Assembly (NCBI GenBank): GCA_963801185.1 | Contig: CAWDDW010000003.1 | Span: 1,550,001-1,614,000 of the forward strand | Source: Palsa-601 sp963801185 | GTDB taxonomy: Bacteria > Actinomycetota > Acidimicrobiia > Acidimicrobiales > Bog-793 | Direction: 5' to 3' | Length of the DNA: 64,000 nucleotides | Shown: in pieces, positions 8,541-16,773 of the stretch | Layout: each line of letters opens with the position of its first letter | How positions within the stretch are numbered: position 1 is the first letter of the stretch | Translations under genes and position numbers: made by a program | Notes under the pieces: generated by a model | What the model was told of the DNA's origin: nothing | Databases searched by the model: none | Seen by the model: the letters and a program-made list of their open reading frames with translations, nothing else

Positions 8541-9811
8541 GAATCCGGATCGGGCCCCGCGCCCGAACCCGGCGTCTCGCTCCCGAGATCGAGCCGAGCG
8601 AGCCACAGCCCGGGTGCGTCGATCTCTGGAGGAGTCGGCAAGCTCGCCTCGTCGATCCACAGCCGGGCCAGTTCGGCATCGCCGGAGCGCTCGAGGACGC
8701 CTTCGACGAAACGAGCGCCCCGGTCGACCTGGTCCTGGTCGAGCCGCAGGCCGAAGAGCTGCTCGGCAACCTTCTCACCGTCTCCCCGACCGACTCGTCT
8801 CCGCCTCATCGCTTCACCGATCGGGGCGTGTCCGCCGATCAGGCGGTTGGCGACGGTCGTGGTCACGTGCTCCGCGTATCCGGAGATCGCCGCTGTGAGG
8901 GCATCGAGCTGGGCTCGGACAACTTGGACCTCTCGGGAATCGGCGGAAGCGCTGATCGCGGAGGGGTCGCCGAAGAGCTCGAGCATCGACGACATGTCGC
9001 TCGGGTTCCCACCGGCCATGAGCTCCTCGAGCGCCGCAGGGTCCGGGCGCACCGTCTCGGCGTGCGCCACCACCAGCGCTGCGAGGCGAGCCGCCACGTG
9101 CGGGCGCGAGAGCACGGCGTGGTGCGCCATCTCGTGGACGCAAAGCCAAAGCGACAGGTCGTCGGGCGGAAGGCTCCAATCGGCTGCCACCTGCGCGAGG
9201 TTGGTAGACACCACGAGTATCTCGTCGCCGGGGGCCGGCGCGAGGGGGATCTCGTACTGGCCGAGGGCACGGCCGGCGAGATGACCGACCGCCGAGCCGA
9301 CCTGCATGGCGATCATCATCGGCATCACAGCAGTCGCCCAGCGGCCGAAGAGCTCCGCAAGCTGGGCATCGGGCGCGCCGGCATCCTCAGGTTCCTCGGG
9401 GCGAGCGAGGTCGGAGGCTCCGCTTTGGGTGCCGTACGGCCGGTCGACAGGAGCACGGCCTGAGAGCGCCGAGCTCAGCTGCTCGAGCACTGGTCGCCAG
9501 CTGTCGAGCGTCCGTCTCGCCCACTCGCTCCGGCTCGTCGGTACGAGGACGGGGCTCTTCCCTGCCGGTGAGAGCCGCATACCGGTGACGTCCGTCACGT
9601 GGAGCTCCGCGATCGCACTCAGTTCCTCGAGCCGGATGCGCTCGCGCGGGTCGGGATTCGGGTCGGGCGAGTCCGCCGCCGCAGCACTCGCCGCGAGTTG
9701 ATAGGCGAGCGGCCACTGGAAGCCCGATCCGGTCGGCATCAACCGGAGCAGGTCTCCGAGCATCTTCGAGAGGAAGTCTCCGCCGCCGCTTGACCCCGGG
9801 CCGTCGCTCAC
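8537..9811 (-). CDS. Zinc-dependent metallopeptidase-like protein, DUF2342 family
   Basis: This 424-aa protein belongs to the actinobacterial DUF2342 group, annotated as putative hydrolase or F420-biosynthesis-associated protein. The zinc-binding helix is HEMAHH, in LWLCVHEMAHHAVLSRPHV (about residues 228-246). Upstream features include AMQVGSAVGHLAGRALGQYE and the conserved LVVSTNLAQVAADW. The GTG at 9811 follows the HtrA-like gene by 7 nt, so the two are probably co-transcribed. Substrate unknown; a peptidase role is inferred from the HExxH motif. Confidence 0.82.
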   Translation of the reverse strand: MSDGPGSSGGGDFLSKMLGDLLRLMPTGSGFQWPLAYQLAASAAAADSPDPNPDPRERIRLEELSAIAELHVTDVTGMRLSPAGKSPVLVPTSRSEWARRTLDSWRPVLEQLSSALSGRAPVDRPYGTQSGASDLARPEEPEDAGAPDAQLAELFGRWATAVMPMMIAMQVGSAVGHLAGRALGQYEIPLAPAPGDEILVVSTNLAQVAADWSLPPDDLSLWLCVHEMAHHAVLSRPHVAARLAALVVAHAETVRPDPAALEELMAGGNPSDMSSMLELFGDPSAISASADSREVQVVRAQLDALTAAISGYAEHVTTTVANRLIGGHAPIGEAMRRRRVGRGDGEKVAEQLFGLRLDQDQVDRGARFVEGVLERSGDAELARLWIDEASLPTPPEIDAPGLWLARLDLGSETPGSGAGPDPDS

Positions 9812-9818
9812 TGAGCTC

Positions 9819-11091
9819 TCATGCCGCGGGCTGCAGCTGAGCGCTCACTTCCGAGAGCTGAGGACCGCGCACGACCTCGAGCTTGACCGACGACGATGGG
9901 GTCATCAAGTAGAGGATCGCCTGCAAGCCCGCCATGCTCGCCACAGAGTGCCCGTTGACGGCCTCGATCACGTCGCCTCGTTCTAGCCCGGCCTCGGCTG
10001 CCGCGCTCTTCGGCTGGACCGCGATCACACGGACTCCGCTCACCTCACCGTTCGCCTTGTGGGCAGAAGTCGGGGTAACCGTGTGATCGTCGTTGGGAGT
10101 TTCCGTGAACAAGGTCGCAAGGTGTGTCGCCGTGCCTTCGATTCCCAGCCACCCGTGAACGACGTGGCCGTCGGAGATCAGTTGGTCCGCCACGTGAGCA
10201 GCCAGCCAGCCGGGGACACAAATAGCCTGGTGATTGCGGTGTCCCGCGACCATGCCGCTGATCTGACCGTCGCCGTTGATGATCAGGGCCCCGTCCGGTG
10301 CGTCAGCGAGACCTAGCGAGGCCGGGCACATCTCGAGCAGTGCGGGGCCGCCCGAGACGCTCGTGAGCTCCGGCGGCGATGACATCCGGCCGACCGACAG
10401 CTCGAACGCGGCGCTGCGCCAGGCCAGCAGGAGATAGCCCTCGGTCGACGGGTTCCGGGCGGGGGAGAAGCTCGATGAACGGAAGACCCGACCCCATGAT
10501 GTGGAGCACGGAGACGCCCGTCTCCGGGTCGCGCCCGGTGACCGTCGCGACCAGTTCCTCGCCGTCCGACCGGACGACCGAGATGCTCGTGGCTCCGGCT
10601 ATAACGGCCGAAGGCACGACGACGTAGCCCTCAGGCGAGATGATCACGCCATTGGCTCGGCTCGTCGACCCGCCGGTGCGGAACGCGTTCACCTCCACGA
10701 GCGCTCTTTTGACATCAGCAAAGACAGCACCCAGCTCAGGAGCGACGACGGTCGGCAACGTGATCGCCGTCGTGACGGCGGTCTCCCGGGTCATGCCGAG
10801 CACGGTCGTCGGGGCCTTGGGAGGTGTCAGCCAGGCCGTCAAGTGTGTGCCGACGAGAACGACGCCCGCAGCCAGCAGTGCGCCTACGAGACCGGCGGCT
10901 CCGGCACTCGCCCGTGAAGGGGTGGCAGCGAGCCATCGCCGGCGGGCGGCAAGCGCCTGATCCGGCGATAGCACTCCAGTCGATGCTCCCAGTTCCGAGG
11001 GATGGCGCCACAGCCGATCCTCCGGAGGGAGAAGCGGAACGCGAGGGTCGTCGTCGTGGAAGTCGTCGAAGTCGTTCCCAGGCTCGACCAC
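9819..11091 (-). pseudogene. HtrA-like trypsin-fold/PDZ membrane protein, frameshifted
   Basis: Two overlapping frames make one DegP/HtrA-type protein of about 423 aa: acidic cytoplasmic start, one membrane segment (LVGALLAAGVVLVGTHL), a trypsin-like domain and a C-terminal PDZ domain (VRVIAVQPKSAAAEAGLERGDVI). The frame changes near 10455-10475. Dropping one C from the C5 run (G5 at 10461-10465 on the + strand) joins PFIEL to ARNPSTEGYLLLAW. The catalytic His and Asp positions are lost: PSAVIAGA replaces the usual NHVV, and DPETGVSVL replaces DPxTDLAVL. The Ser context SGGPA remains, so even the repaired protein is probably not an active protease. The GTG at 11091 is chosen because TATCCT lies 8 nt upstream; a TTG at 11100 is possible. 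Confidence 0.75.
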
Positions 11092-11099
11092 GGGTGCCA

Positions 11100-11105
11100 A
11101 GGATA
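11100..11105 (-). promoter_or_regulatory. -10 box TATCCT of the HtrA-like gene, leaderless
   Basis: On the reverse strand TATCCT is followed by 8 nt and then the GTG at 11091, the spacing expected for a leaderless mRNA. It faces the moaE promoter in a divergent arrangement. Confidence 0.5.
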
Positions 11106-11162
11106 CAAACGAAGTGACCGCTGTGGGCCGCGACCCGTCGAACGTGCCCTCGCCGCGGTGCC

Positions 11163-11168
11163 TACGAT
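11163..11168 (+). promoter_or_regulatory. -10 box TACGAT of moaE, leaderless
   Basis: TACGAT lies 6 nt before the GTG start at 11175. No Shine-Dalgarno sequence is present, which fits a transcript beginning at the start codon. Confidence 0.5.
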
Positions 11169-11174
11169 GCTCGC

Positions 11175-11657
11175 GTGATCGATCCGGTGAACGATGGCGA
11201 CTGGCTCGCGCTCACCGACGAGACCCTTCCGTTCAACGAGGCGCTCGAGTGGGTGAATGGGGCGGCGTGGGGAGGAGTGGCGGGTTTCTTGGGGGTTGTA
11301 CGGGATCACGCCGAGGGTCGCACCGGCGTGACCGCCATCGACTACGAGGCATACGAGGAACACGTCCTACCGCGCTTTGCCGATCTCGCAGCCCATGCGA
11401 GGCGGCAGTGGCCCGAGTTGGGGCGGATCGTCATCTGGCACAGGATCGGCCTCGTCGCCCTCGGCGAAGCCTCGGTCGCCATCGCGGTGTCAGCGCCTCA
11501 TCGTGGCGAGGCGCTCGACGCATGCCGGTACCTGATCGACACGTTGAAGGCCACCGTGCCCATCTGGAAGCGTGAGCATTGGCCTGGCGGCGCCGCGTGG
11601 AGCACGGATGCTCACGGTGTCGAGCCGGTCTTCAAGAAGCATGGGAGAGAGCCGTGA
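11175..11657 (+). CDS. moaE: Molybdopterin synthase catalytic subunit MoaE
   Basis: The 160-aa product carries the MoaE signature: GGVAGFLGVVRDH near the start, IDYEAYEEHVLPR, WHRIGLVALGEASVAIAVSAPHRGEALDACRYLIDTLK in sections, and the active-site stretch KATVPIWKREH. With MoaD it inserts the dithiolene sulfurs into cyclic pyranopterin monophosphate during molybdenum cofactor synthesis. No moaD or other Moco gene is adjacent. Its TGA overlaps the GTG of the next gene (GTGA), which implies translational coupling with the MreB-like gene. Confidence 0.95.
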   Translation: MIDPVNDGDWLALTDETLPFNEALEWVNGAAWGGVAGFLGVVRDHAEGRTGVTAIDYEAYEEHVLPRFADLAAHARRQWPELGRIVIWHRIGLVALGEASVAIAVSAPHRGEALDACRYLIDTLKATVPIWKREHWPGGAAWSTDAHGVEPVFKKHGREP

Positions 11658-12670
11658 GCGGCCAGGTTGCCGTCGATCTCGGCTCGACCCGCACGCTCGT
11701 TGCAGACCGGAGCGGTCACGTTCTCGTAGACGAGCCGACGATCGCGGCGGTGAACCTCCGCGACGGCTCGCTGATCGCATTCGGCTCGCCTGCATTGAGT
11801 CTGCCGGGGCGTGCGGCAGGCGAGGTAACGCTTCTCAAGCCGGTGTCGCACGGCCACCTCCAAGATCTCGGTCTCACGGACCAGGTCGCGGCGCACATCC
11901 TCGAGCTCGTCCGCAAGCGGGCAGGTCGACATCCTGAGGTCCTCTGTTGCGTGCCGGGGCTTGCTACGGGCGTACAACGCCGGGCACTGGAGCGCTCGTT
12001 CAAGCGCGCAGGCGCCCCCGACGTCGAGTTCATCGAGCACGCCTTCGCCGCCGGCATCGGCCTCAAGCTACGGATCGACGAGCCGGTCGCGACCATGGTC
12101 GTCGACGTCGGCGGCGGCACGACCGATGTCGCCGTGATGGCGCTAGGTGGTGTCGTCACCGAGGCGTCGGTCCCGGTGGGGGGCGACGACCTCAACCGGG
12201 CGGTGCGGGAGCTCTGCCTCCGCTCGTTCGACCTCGTGGTGAGCCCGAGTATCGCTGAGCAGGTGAAGTTCGCCATCGGGACCGCTTGGCCCGGTGCCGA
12301 GACAAAGATCGAGGTCGTCGGACGGGACTCATCGAACGGCATAGCTCGAAGCATCGTGATCTCGAGCTCAGAGGTGAGCGCGGCGATCGGGGAGCTCCTC
12401 CGGGCCATGCTCGCCACCGCCGTCGAGTGCATCGTGACAGCGCCGCCCGACCTCGCAAACGACCTGATCGCACGCGGCCTCCACTTGGCGGGTGAGGCCG
12501 CCCTGCTCACAGGTTTCACTCAGAGGCTCGCCACGGCCACGGGGATCCCCGTTCACCTCGTCGAGGATCCCGGACGAGCCTCGGTCATGGGAGCGGCGCT
12601 CTGCCTGCGGGACCTGACGGCTGCGACCGGCGGGCGGGACCTCGGCCCGAAGCGGGCCGTGAGCCGGTGA
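11654..12670 (+). CDS. MreB/Mbl-like bacterial actin
   Basis: The 338-aa protein has the actin-fold phosphate loops: VAVDLGSTRT at the N-terminus (phosphate 1) and VVDVGGGTTDVAVMALGG around residue 140 (phosphate 2). HAFAAGIGLKL and a C-terminal GRASVMGAALCLRDL match the MreB/Ppx-like layout. MreB forms filaments that guide cell-wall growth. The sequence is more divergent than a canonical MreB, and no mreC, mreD or rodA is adjacent, so a specialised or plasmid-type actin role cannot be excluded. The GTG at 11654 overlaps the moaE stop and has GGGAGAGA upstream. Its 3' end overlaps the convergent HEAT-repeat gene. Confidence 0.78.
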   Translation: MSGQVAVDLGSTRTLVADRSGHVLVDEPTIAAVNLRDGSLIAFGSPALSLPGRAAGEVTLLKPVSHGHLQDLGLTDQVAAHILELVRKRAGRHPEVLCCVPGLATGVQRRALERSFKRAGAPDVEFIEHAFAAGIGLKLRIDEPVATMVVDVGGGTTDVAVMALGGVVTEASVPVGGDDLNRAVRELCLRSFDLVVSPSIAEQVKFAIGTAWPGAETKIEVVGRDSSNGIARSIVISSSEVSAAIGELLRAMLATAVECIVTAPPDLANDLIARGLHLAGEAALLTGFTQRLATATGIPVHLVEDPGRASVMGAALCLRDLTAATGGRDLGPKRAVSR

Positions 12671-13299
12671 GGTCCTCGGCGGCTTGACGGACCTGCCAGT
12701 CCCGGTCCTCGAAGAGCCTTCGCCAACGCTGCGTCGACATCGGCCCCCTCGTACGAGGCGAGGGCGAGGACCGCCCGGCGCCGCACGGCCGGCCGGTCGC
12801 CGAGAGCTTCGAGGATGAAGGTCAGCGCGCCGGGGTCCCCGATCGCCCCTAAGGCAGCGACGGCCGACTCCCGGCAGAGCGGATCGGAGTGGCTCTTCGC
12901 CACCTCGCCCAGCGCGGCCGTCACCCCCGCGGATTGCAGCTCTCCCAGGCAGAAACACACCGCTTCCACCACCTCACCCTCGCCATCCCCGAGATGCAGC
13001 GCGACCAGCGAGGACACCTCGGCGCGTGGAACCTTCGTGCGCCATGCGAGCTCGGCTGCGCGGCGCCGGACCAGGGGCGAGGGATCGGCGAAGGCGCGCT
13101 CGATATCCGTAAGCGTTGCCGCCCCCATACGTATGAGCGCGCCGAGCGCGGCAGCTCGCACGGTGGGGTCGCGATCGGCGACGGCACCTCTGGCGGCGCG
13201 CTCGTCACCTTCATGGCCCGCGGCAGCCGCAGCGCCGGCTCGCCGCGCGGCCGAGAGACGGTCGGCTTCGTGCAAGGCTGACCTCTCGTGATCGGACAT
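12553..13299 (-). CDS. HEAT-repeat protein, C-terminus apparently frameshifted
   Basis: About 190 residues form alpha-helical HEAT/PBS-type repeats, each with a pattern like DPTVRAAALGALIRMG, DPSPLVRRRAAELAWR, DPLCRESAVAALGAIGD and DRPAVRRRAVLALASY. Such repeats are protein-interaction scaffolds. After AKAL the open frame becomes Gly/Pro/Arg-rich. Removing one base in CTCGAAG (12708-12714, + strand) restores another repeat, EDRDWQVRQAAEDLTG, and a stop at 12585-12587, giving about 237 aa. Either version overlaps the 3' end of the convergent actin gene. The start at 13299 overlaps the start of the divergent protease gene by 12 bp. Confidence 0.72.
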   Translation of the reverse strand: MSDHERSALHEADRLSAARRAGAAAAAGHEGDERAARGAVADRDPTVRAAALGALIRMGAATLTDIERAFADPSPLVRRRAAELAWRTKVPRAEVSSLVALHLGDGEGEVVEAVCFCLGELQSAGVTAALGEVAKSHSDPLCRESAVAALGAIGDPGALTFILEALGDRPAVRRRAVLALASYEGADVDAALAKALRGPGLAGPSSRRGPHRLTARFGPRSRPPVAAVRSRRQSAAPMTEARPGSSTR

Positions 13300-14508
13300 G
13301 ACGAGGAGAGCCTAGAGACCGAGGCGACCGCTCCCGAGGAGGGCGAGGAGCGCCCGGCCTTCAAGTGGCGGCGGGGCCACACCGTCTTCGCAGTGATCTG
13401 CGGAATCGTCATCGCCGCTCTCGTCGCGTCCCTCATCTCGATCCCCTACTACGCCATTACCCCCGGCACCGCACAGTCCGTCGAGCGGCTCATAGGAGTC
13501 CCGAGCTCTCGCAACCATGAGCACAAGGGCCAGGTGCTGTTAGTAGACGTCGAGCTCATCCCCCTACGCGCCATCGAGTGGCCCTGGTTCGCCCTCGACT
13601 CGAATGCGGACATCGTCGGCTCAGGCGCGCTGCTCGGTACTGAGACGGCGGCTCAGTACCAGACCGAAGGCGTGATCGACATGAGCGACGCCCAACAAGC
13701 GGCGACCGTCGTCGCTCTGAACGAGCTCGGGTACAAGGTGCACGTGAGCCTCGCGGGGGCCCTCCTCTACGCTCTGCAGCCCGGCTCGCCAGCCGAGCAA
13801 TCGCTCGCTGTTGGAGAGGTCGTCACCTCGGTCGACGGGCGCAGCGTCGACTCAGACGCCGAGTTCGCCGCCAGATTGGAGCGGTTCAGTCCGGGTGACA
13901 CCGTCACGATGACCGTCTTCACCTTTCCTTCTGGCAAGCCCAAGCAGGTCCGCGTGCGGCTCTCGGCTTGGCGGTTGAGGATCCAAGGAAAGGGAAAGAA
14001 GGCGACGGAGACGCTCATCTGCCCCCTATACGGGACGGACCTCCGACTCCCGATCGAGCACATCTCGCCCGAGACGCTGAAGAGGGTGTCCGCCGCGCCT
14101 TGCATCGGGGCCCTCGACGTGGAGACGAATTATCGGGTGGGAAGGTTGCCGTTTCGCATAGATCTTTCTTCCGAGGGGATCATCGGCCCTTCGGCCGGCT
14201 TGGCCTTCACACTCGGTTTGATGCAGCGGCTCGATCCTTATGACCTCACCGGCGGGCTCAAGGTGGCGGCGACGGGGACGATGTCGATCGACGGTCAGAT
14301 CGGCGACGTGGGCGGCGTCGCGCAGAAGACCGTTGCCGTGCGGGCATCAGGGGCGAAGATCTTCTTCGTTCCGCCCGAGGAGTACAAGGTCGCGCTCGCG
14401 CACTCGGGCAACGGACTCAAGATCTACCCCGTCTCCACGATCGGCCAGGCCCTCAAGATCCTCGAACGATACGGCGGCAAGGTGCCGCCCGGCGCAAAAG
14501 CACCTTGA
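13288..14508 (+). CDS. Membrane-anchored PDZ-Lon protease (YlbL-like)
   Basis: The 406-aa protein has one membrane segment (about residues 33-55, VFAVICGIVIAALVASLISI), an extracytoplasmic domain, a PDZ-like stretch (LYALQPGSPAEQSLAVGEVV) and a C-terminal Lon (S16) protease domain. The catalytic serine is in IGPSAGLAFTLG and the lysine in GGVAQKTVAV, the Ser-Lys dyad of Lon. Members of the YlbL/SdrC-type family sit outside the membrane and cut envelope proteins; the target here is unknown. The GTG at 13288 is the only start before the membrane segment. No clear ribosome site is seen. Confidence 0.9.
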   Translation: MIGHDEESLETEATAPEEGEERPAFKWRRGHTVFAVICGIVIAALVASLISIPYYAITPGTAQSVERLIGVPSSRNHEHKGQVLLVDVELIPLRAIEWPWFALDSNADIVGSGALLGTETAAQYQTEGVIDMSDAQQAATVVALNELGYKVHVSLAGALLYALQPGSPAEQSLAVGEVVTSVDGRSVDSDAEFAARLERFSPGDTVTMTVFTFPSGKPKQVRVRLSAWRLRIQGKGKKATETLICPLYGTDLRLPIEHISPETLKRVSAAPCIGALDVETNYRVGRLPFRIDLSSEGIIGPSAGLAFTLGLMQRLDPYDLTGGLKVAATGTMSIDGQIGDVGGVAQKTVAVRASGAKIFFVPPEEYKVALAHSGNGLKIYPVSTIGQALKILERYGGKVPPGAKAP

Positions 14509-14548
14509 CTTCGGGCGCGAATGGCCCGAAGGGACCGGGAGAGCGTCG

Positions 14549-14554
14549 TAGGCT
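14549..14554 (+). promoter_or_regulatory. -10 box TAGGCT of the DivIVA gene, leaderless
   Basis: TAGGCT is followed by 7 nt and the ATG at 14562. This favours 14562 over the internal ATG at 14583, which has GAGG 8 nt upstream. Confidence 0.5.
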
Positions 14555-14561
14555 GGGTGTC

Positions 14562-16763
14562 ATGCCCCCCGAGGATCCCGTGATGGTCTCGATCTCATCG
14601 CAGACCGGTCTGCAGCCCGACGAGATCTCGCGCCGCACTTTCCCGGCCGTGCGCCGCGGGGTCGATTCCGAGGCAGTTCGCCGGTTCCTCGAGGTCGTGG
14701 CAGCGGAGCTGCGCGAGGTGCTCGATCGCGAGCAGTCCTTGCGCAAGAGGTTGTCGGAGGCCGAGCGGCGCGCGGCCGAGCCGGATCTCGACGAGCAGAC
14801 ACTGCTGAAAGCAGTTGGGTCCGAGACCGCCCGGATACTCCAGACAGCACACGACGCGGCCGCCGATGTCATCGCGAAGGCCGAGGCACGGGCAGCGGAG
14901 ATCCTGAGCTCAGCCGAGGCCGTCCTCGGCGAGCGGACCTCGGTAGCCGAGGACCAAGCTGCAGCTCTGCTCGGCGCAGCAAGGGCGGAGGCCGCGGCGT
15001 TGTCCCTCGAAGCCGGAGCCGCCGCATCGGCCGCCCGAGAGGCGGCGCGCAACGAGGCGGAGGTCGTGACCGAGACTGCTCGCTCCGAGGCGGTCGCGCT
15101 CCTCGATGCCACCCGCTCGGAATGCCGCCGCGTCGTCCGCGAGGCGCGCGACCTCCGTGCGAGCGTTCTCGGAGACCTGGCTGAGCGGCGCCGCAGCCTG
15201 CGGGTCCAGCTCGAGCAGCTGCGAACAGGCAGAGACTCGCTGCTCGGTGTCGTCGACGCGGTCGGTGACGCCGTCGATCAGCTGCGCGACCGCCTGGCCA
15301 ACGCGGAGCACGAGGCTCGTCTGGCCGCCGCCGAGGCCGGGGAGCGCGTCGAAGCAGAGGCCGATGCCGAGGACTCTTCCCAGCTCGGCGCTGATATCGA
15401 GATCAACGTGGATCTCGAGGAATCGGCGCACGAAGCGGCTGTGCTCGAGAAGCTCGAAGAGGCGGTGATCGAGAAGCTCGAAGAGGCGGTGATCGAAGAA
15501 GTCGTGGCTGTCGAGGTCGCGGCCGCCGAGGTTGCAGCCCTCGAGATCGCGGCGGAGCAGATGGCAGACGAAGAGGCAGCGATGGCGGTGGAGGCGACAG
15601 GGCCTGCTCCGGGTTCCCCCACCGCGGGCGGCGCAGCTCCGCTTGCGCCCGAGGTCGTCGACCTCCTCGTGGACGAAGGACTCGCCGGTGAGCTTGGTGG
15701 CACGATGCTCTACGACGACGAAGCCGGCGCCGACGACGACACTGGCCAGCCGACCTCGCACCGGAGCGTCGACGAGCTCTTCGCCCGCATACGTGCCAGC
15801 CGTGCGAGCGACGAGCCGGCCGCAGACGCAGGGGGTGCCGACGCAGGGGGAGGTGCAGACGCAGGGGGCGACGAGCCGACGGGCGACGAGGCGACCAACG
15901 GGGTCGTGACCAACGAGGGCGTACTCGGAAGGCGCAGCGCCCACGAGGCCGCAGTTGACGAGGCCGACGAGGACGTCGCCGCGCTCGCCGAAGCTGCGGC
16001 GGCGGCCGAGTCTGACGCCGAGGTTGCCGAGGCGGTAGAGGTGGCCTCGGAGGCCGCGATCGCCGAGACCGGACTGTCTGAGGGGGGCGATGGTGAGGAC
16101 GAGGAGGCTGCTGCTGCACTTGCAAGGCGCGCCGCGCTGCTCGATCCTCTGACAACCAAGCTGGCGCGCGCACTAAAGCGTGCCTTGCAGGACGACCAGA
16201 ACGTGTTGCTCGACGCTTTGCGCCACTCGTCAGGTGCTCCCGATCTCGGGGTACTCCTTCCCGAGACACAGCAGAAAGCCCGGATCGAGGAGGCCACGTC
16301 GGTATTGCTGGCCGACGCCTGGGCCGTGGGACACGGCTGGCTCGGTGGAGGCCAGCCAAAGCCCGATGAGGCGGCCGGAGCGGGTGGTCGCATCGCGTCC
16401 GAGCTCGCTACCGAGGTGACCGCGTTGTTACGCCACCGCCTGACTGAGGCGCTCTCGCCCCTCGGTGGGGCAGGCGACGGTATTGCCGACGCCGCCGGGG
16501 CCGCTTATCGCGAGTGGCGCGGGAACCGTGTAGAGGGCTCGGCAGGTGACTTCGCCACCCGCGCCTTCTGCGACGGGGCCGTGGCGGGCGGAGCCGGCAC
16601 TGTCGTGCGCTGGGTCGTGGACGACGAGGGCCAGCCTTGTCCTGACTGTGACGACAACGCGCTTGCTGGCGCCGTCGACGCCGGAGAGGAATTCCCGACC
16701 GGCCAATTGCATCCTCCTGTCCATCCCGGATGCCGCTGCCTACTCGTGCCGCTCACCTCGTAG
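14562..16763 (+). CDS. DivIVA-domain coiled-coil protein with phage MuF-like C-terminus
   Basis: The 733-aa product begins with a DivIVA-like segment (TFPAVRRGVDSEAVRRFLEVVAAELREVL) that in Wag31/DivIVA recognises curved membrane at poles and septa. A long Ala/Glu/Arg-rich coiled coil follows to about residue 270, then an acidic low-complexity linker (about 280-520) with the tandem repeat KLEEAVIE. The last ~200 residues look like the C-terminal part of phage Mu gpF/SPP1 gp7 minor head proteins: CPDC, then FPTG and HPPVHPGCRC, a likely Cys/His zinc site. Flanking genes are envelope genes. A role in polar growth or scaffolding is inferred; the meaning of the phage-like end is unknown. Confidence 0.82.
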   Translation: MPPEDPVMVSISSQTGLQPDEISRRTFPAVRRGVDSEAVRRFLEVVAAELREVLDREQSLRKRLSEAERRAAEPDLDEQTLLKAVGSETARILQTAHDAAADVIAKAEARAAEILSSAEAVLGERTSVAEDQAAALLGAARAEAAALSLEAGAAASAAREAARNEAEVVTETARSEAVALLDATRSECRRVVREARDLRASVLGDLAERRRSLRVQLEQLRTGRDSLLGVVDAVGDAVDQLRDRLANAEHEARLAAAEAGERVEAEADAEDSSQLGADIEINVDLEESAHEAAVLEKLEEAVIEKLEEAVIEEVVAVEVAAAEVAALEIAAEQMADEEAAMAVEATGPAPGSPTAGGAAPLAPEVVDLLVDEGLAGELGGTMLYDDEAGADDDTGQPTSHRSVDELFARIRASRASDEPAADAGGADAGGGADAGGDEPTGDEATNGVVTNEGVLGRRSAHEAAVDEADEDVAALAEAAAAAESDAEVAEAVEVASEAAIAETGLSEGGDGEDEEAAAALARRAALLDPLTTKLARALKRALQDDQNVLLDALRHSSGAPDLGVLLPETQQKARIEEATSVLLADAWAVGHGWLGGGQPKPDEAAGAGGRIASELATEVTALLRHRLTEALSPLGGAGDGIADAAGAAYREWRGNRVEGSAGDFATRAFCDGAVAGGAGTVVRWVVDDEGQPCPDCDDNALAGAVDAGEEFPTGQLHPPVHPGCRCLLVPLTS

Positions 16764-16766
16764 CCT
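16761..16766 (+). promoter_or_regulatory. -10 box TAGCCT of the UPF0182 gene, leaderless
   Basis: TAGCCT lies 7 nt before the GTG at 16774 and overlaps the TAG stop of the DivIVA gene (16761-16763). It supports GTG 16774 over the ATG at 16816. Confidence 0.45.
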
Positions 16767-16773
16767 TCGACCG

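Noticed and set aside
8147..9463. Long plus-strand frame of 438 codons antisense to the metallopeptidase gene
   Set aside because: Beyond about 8490 it is Arg/His/Gly-rich shadow of the DUF2342 gene. Only its first part (from 8237) is protein-like and is annotated separately.
12368..12958. 196-codon minus-strand frame overlapping mreB-like and HEAT genes
   Set aside because: Low-complexity Arg/Pro/Gly reading of the third frame; neither the actin nor the HEAT pattern is present.
15430..15495. CTCGAAG in the 24-bp repeat of the DivIVA gene as another indel site
   Set aside because: The reading frame stays open and protein-like (KLEEAVIE twice), so no base needs to be removed here.
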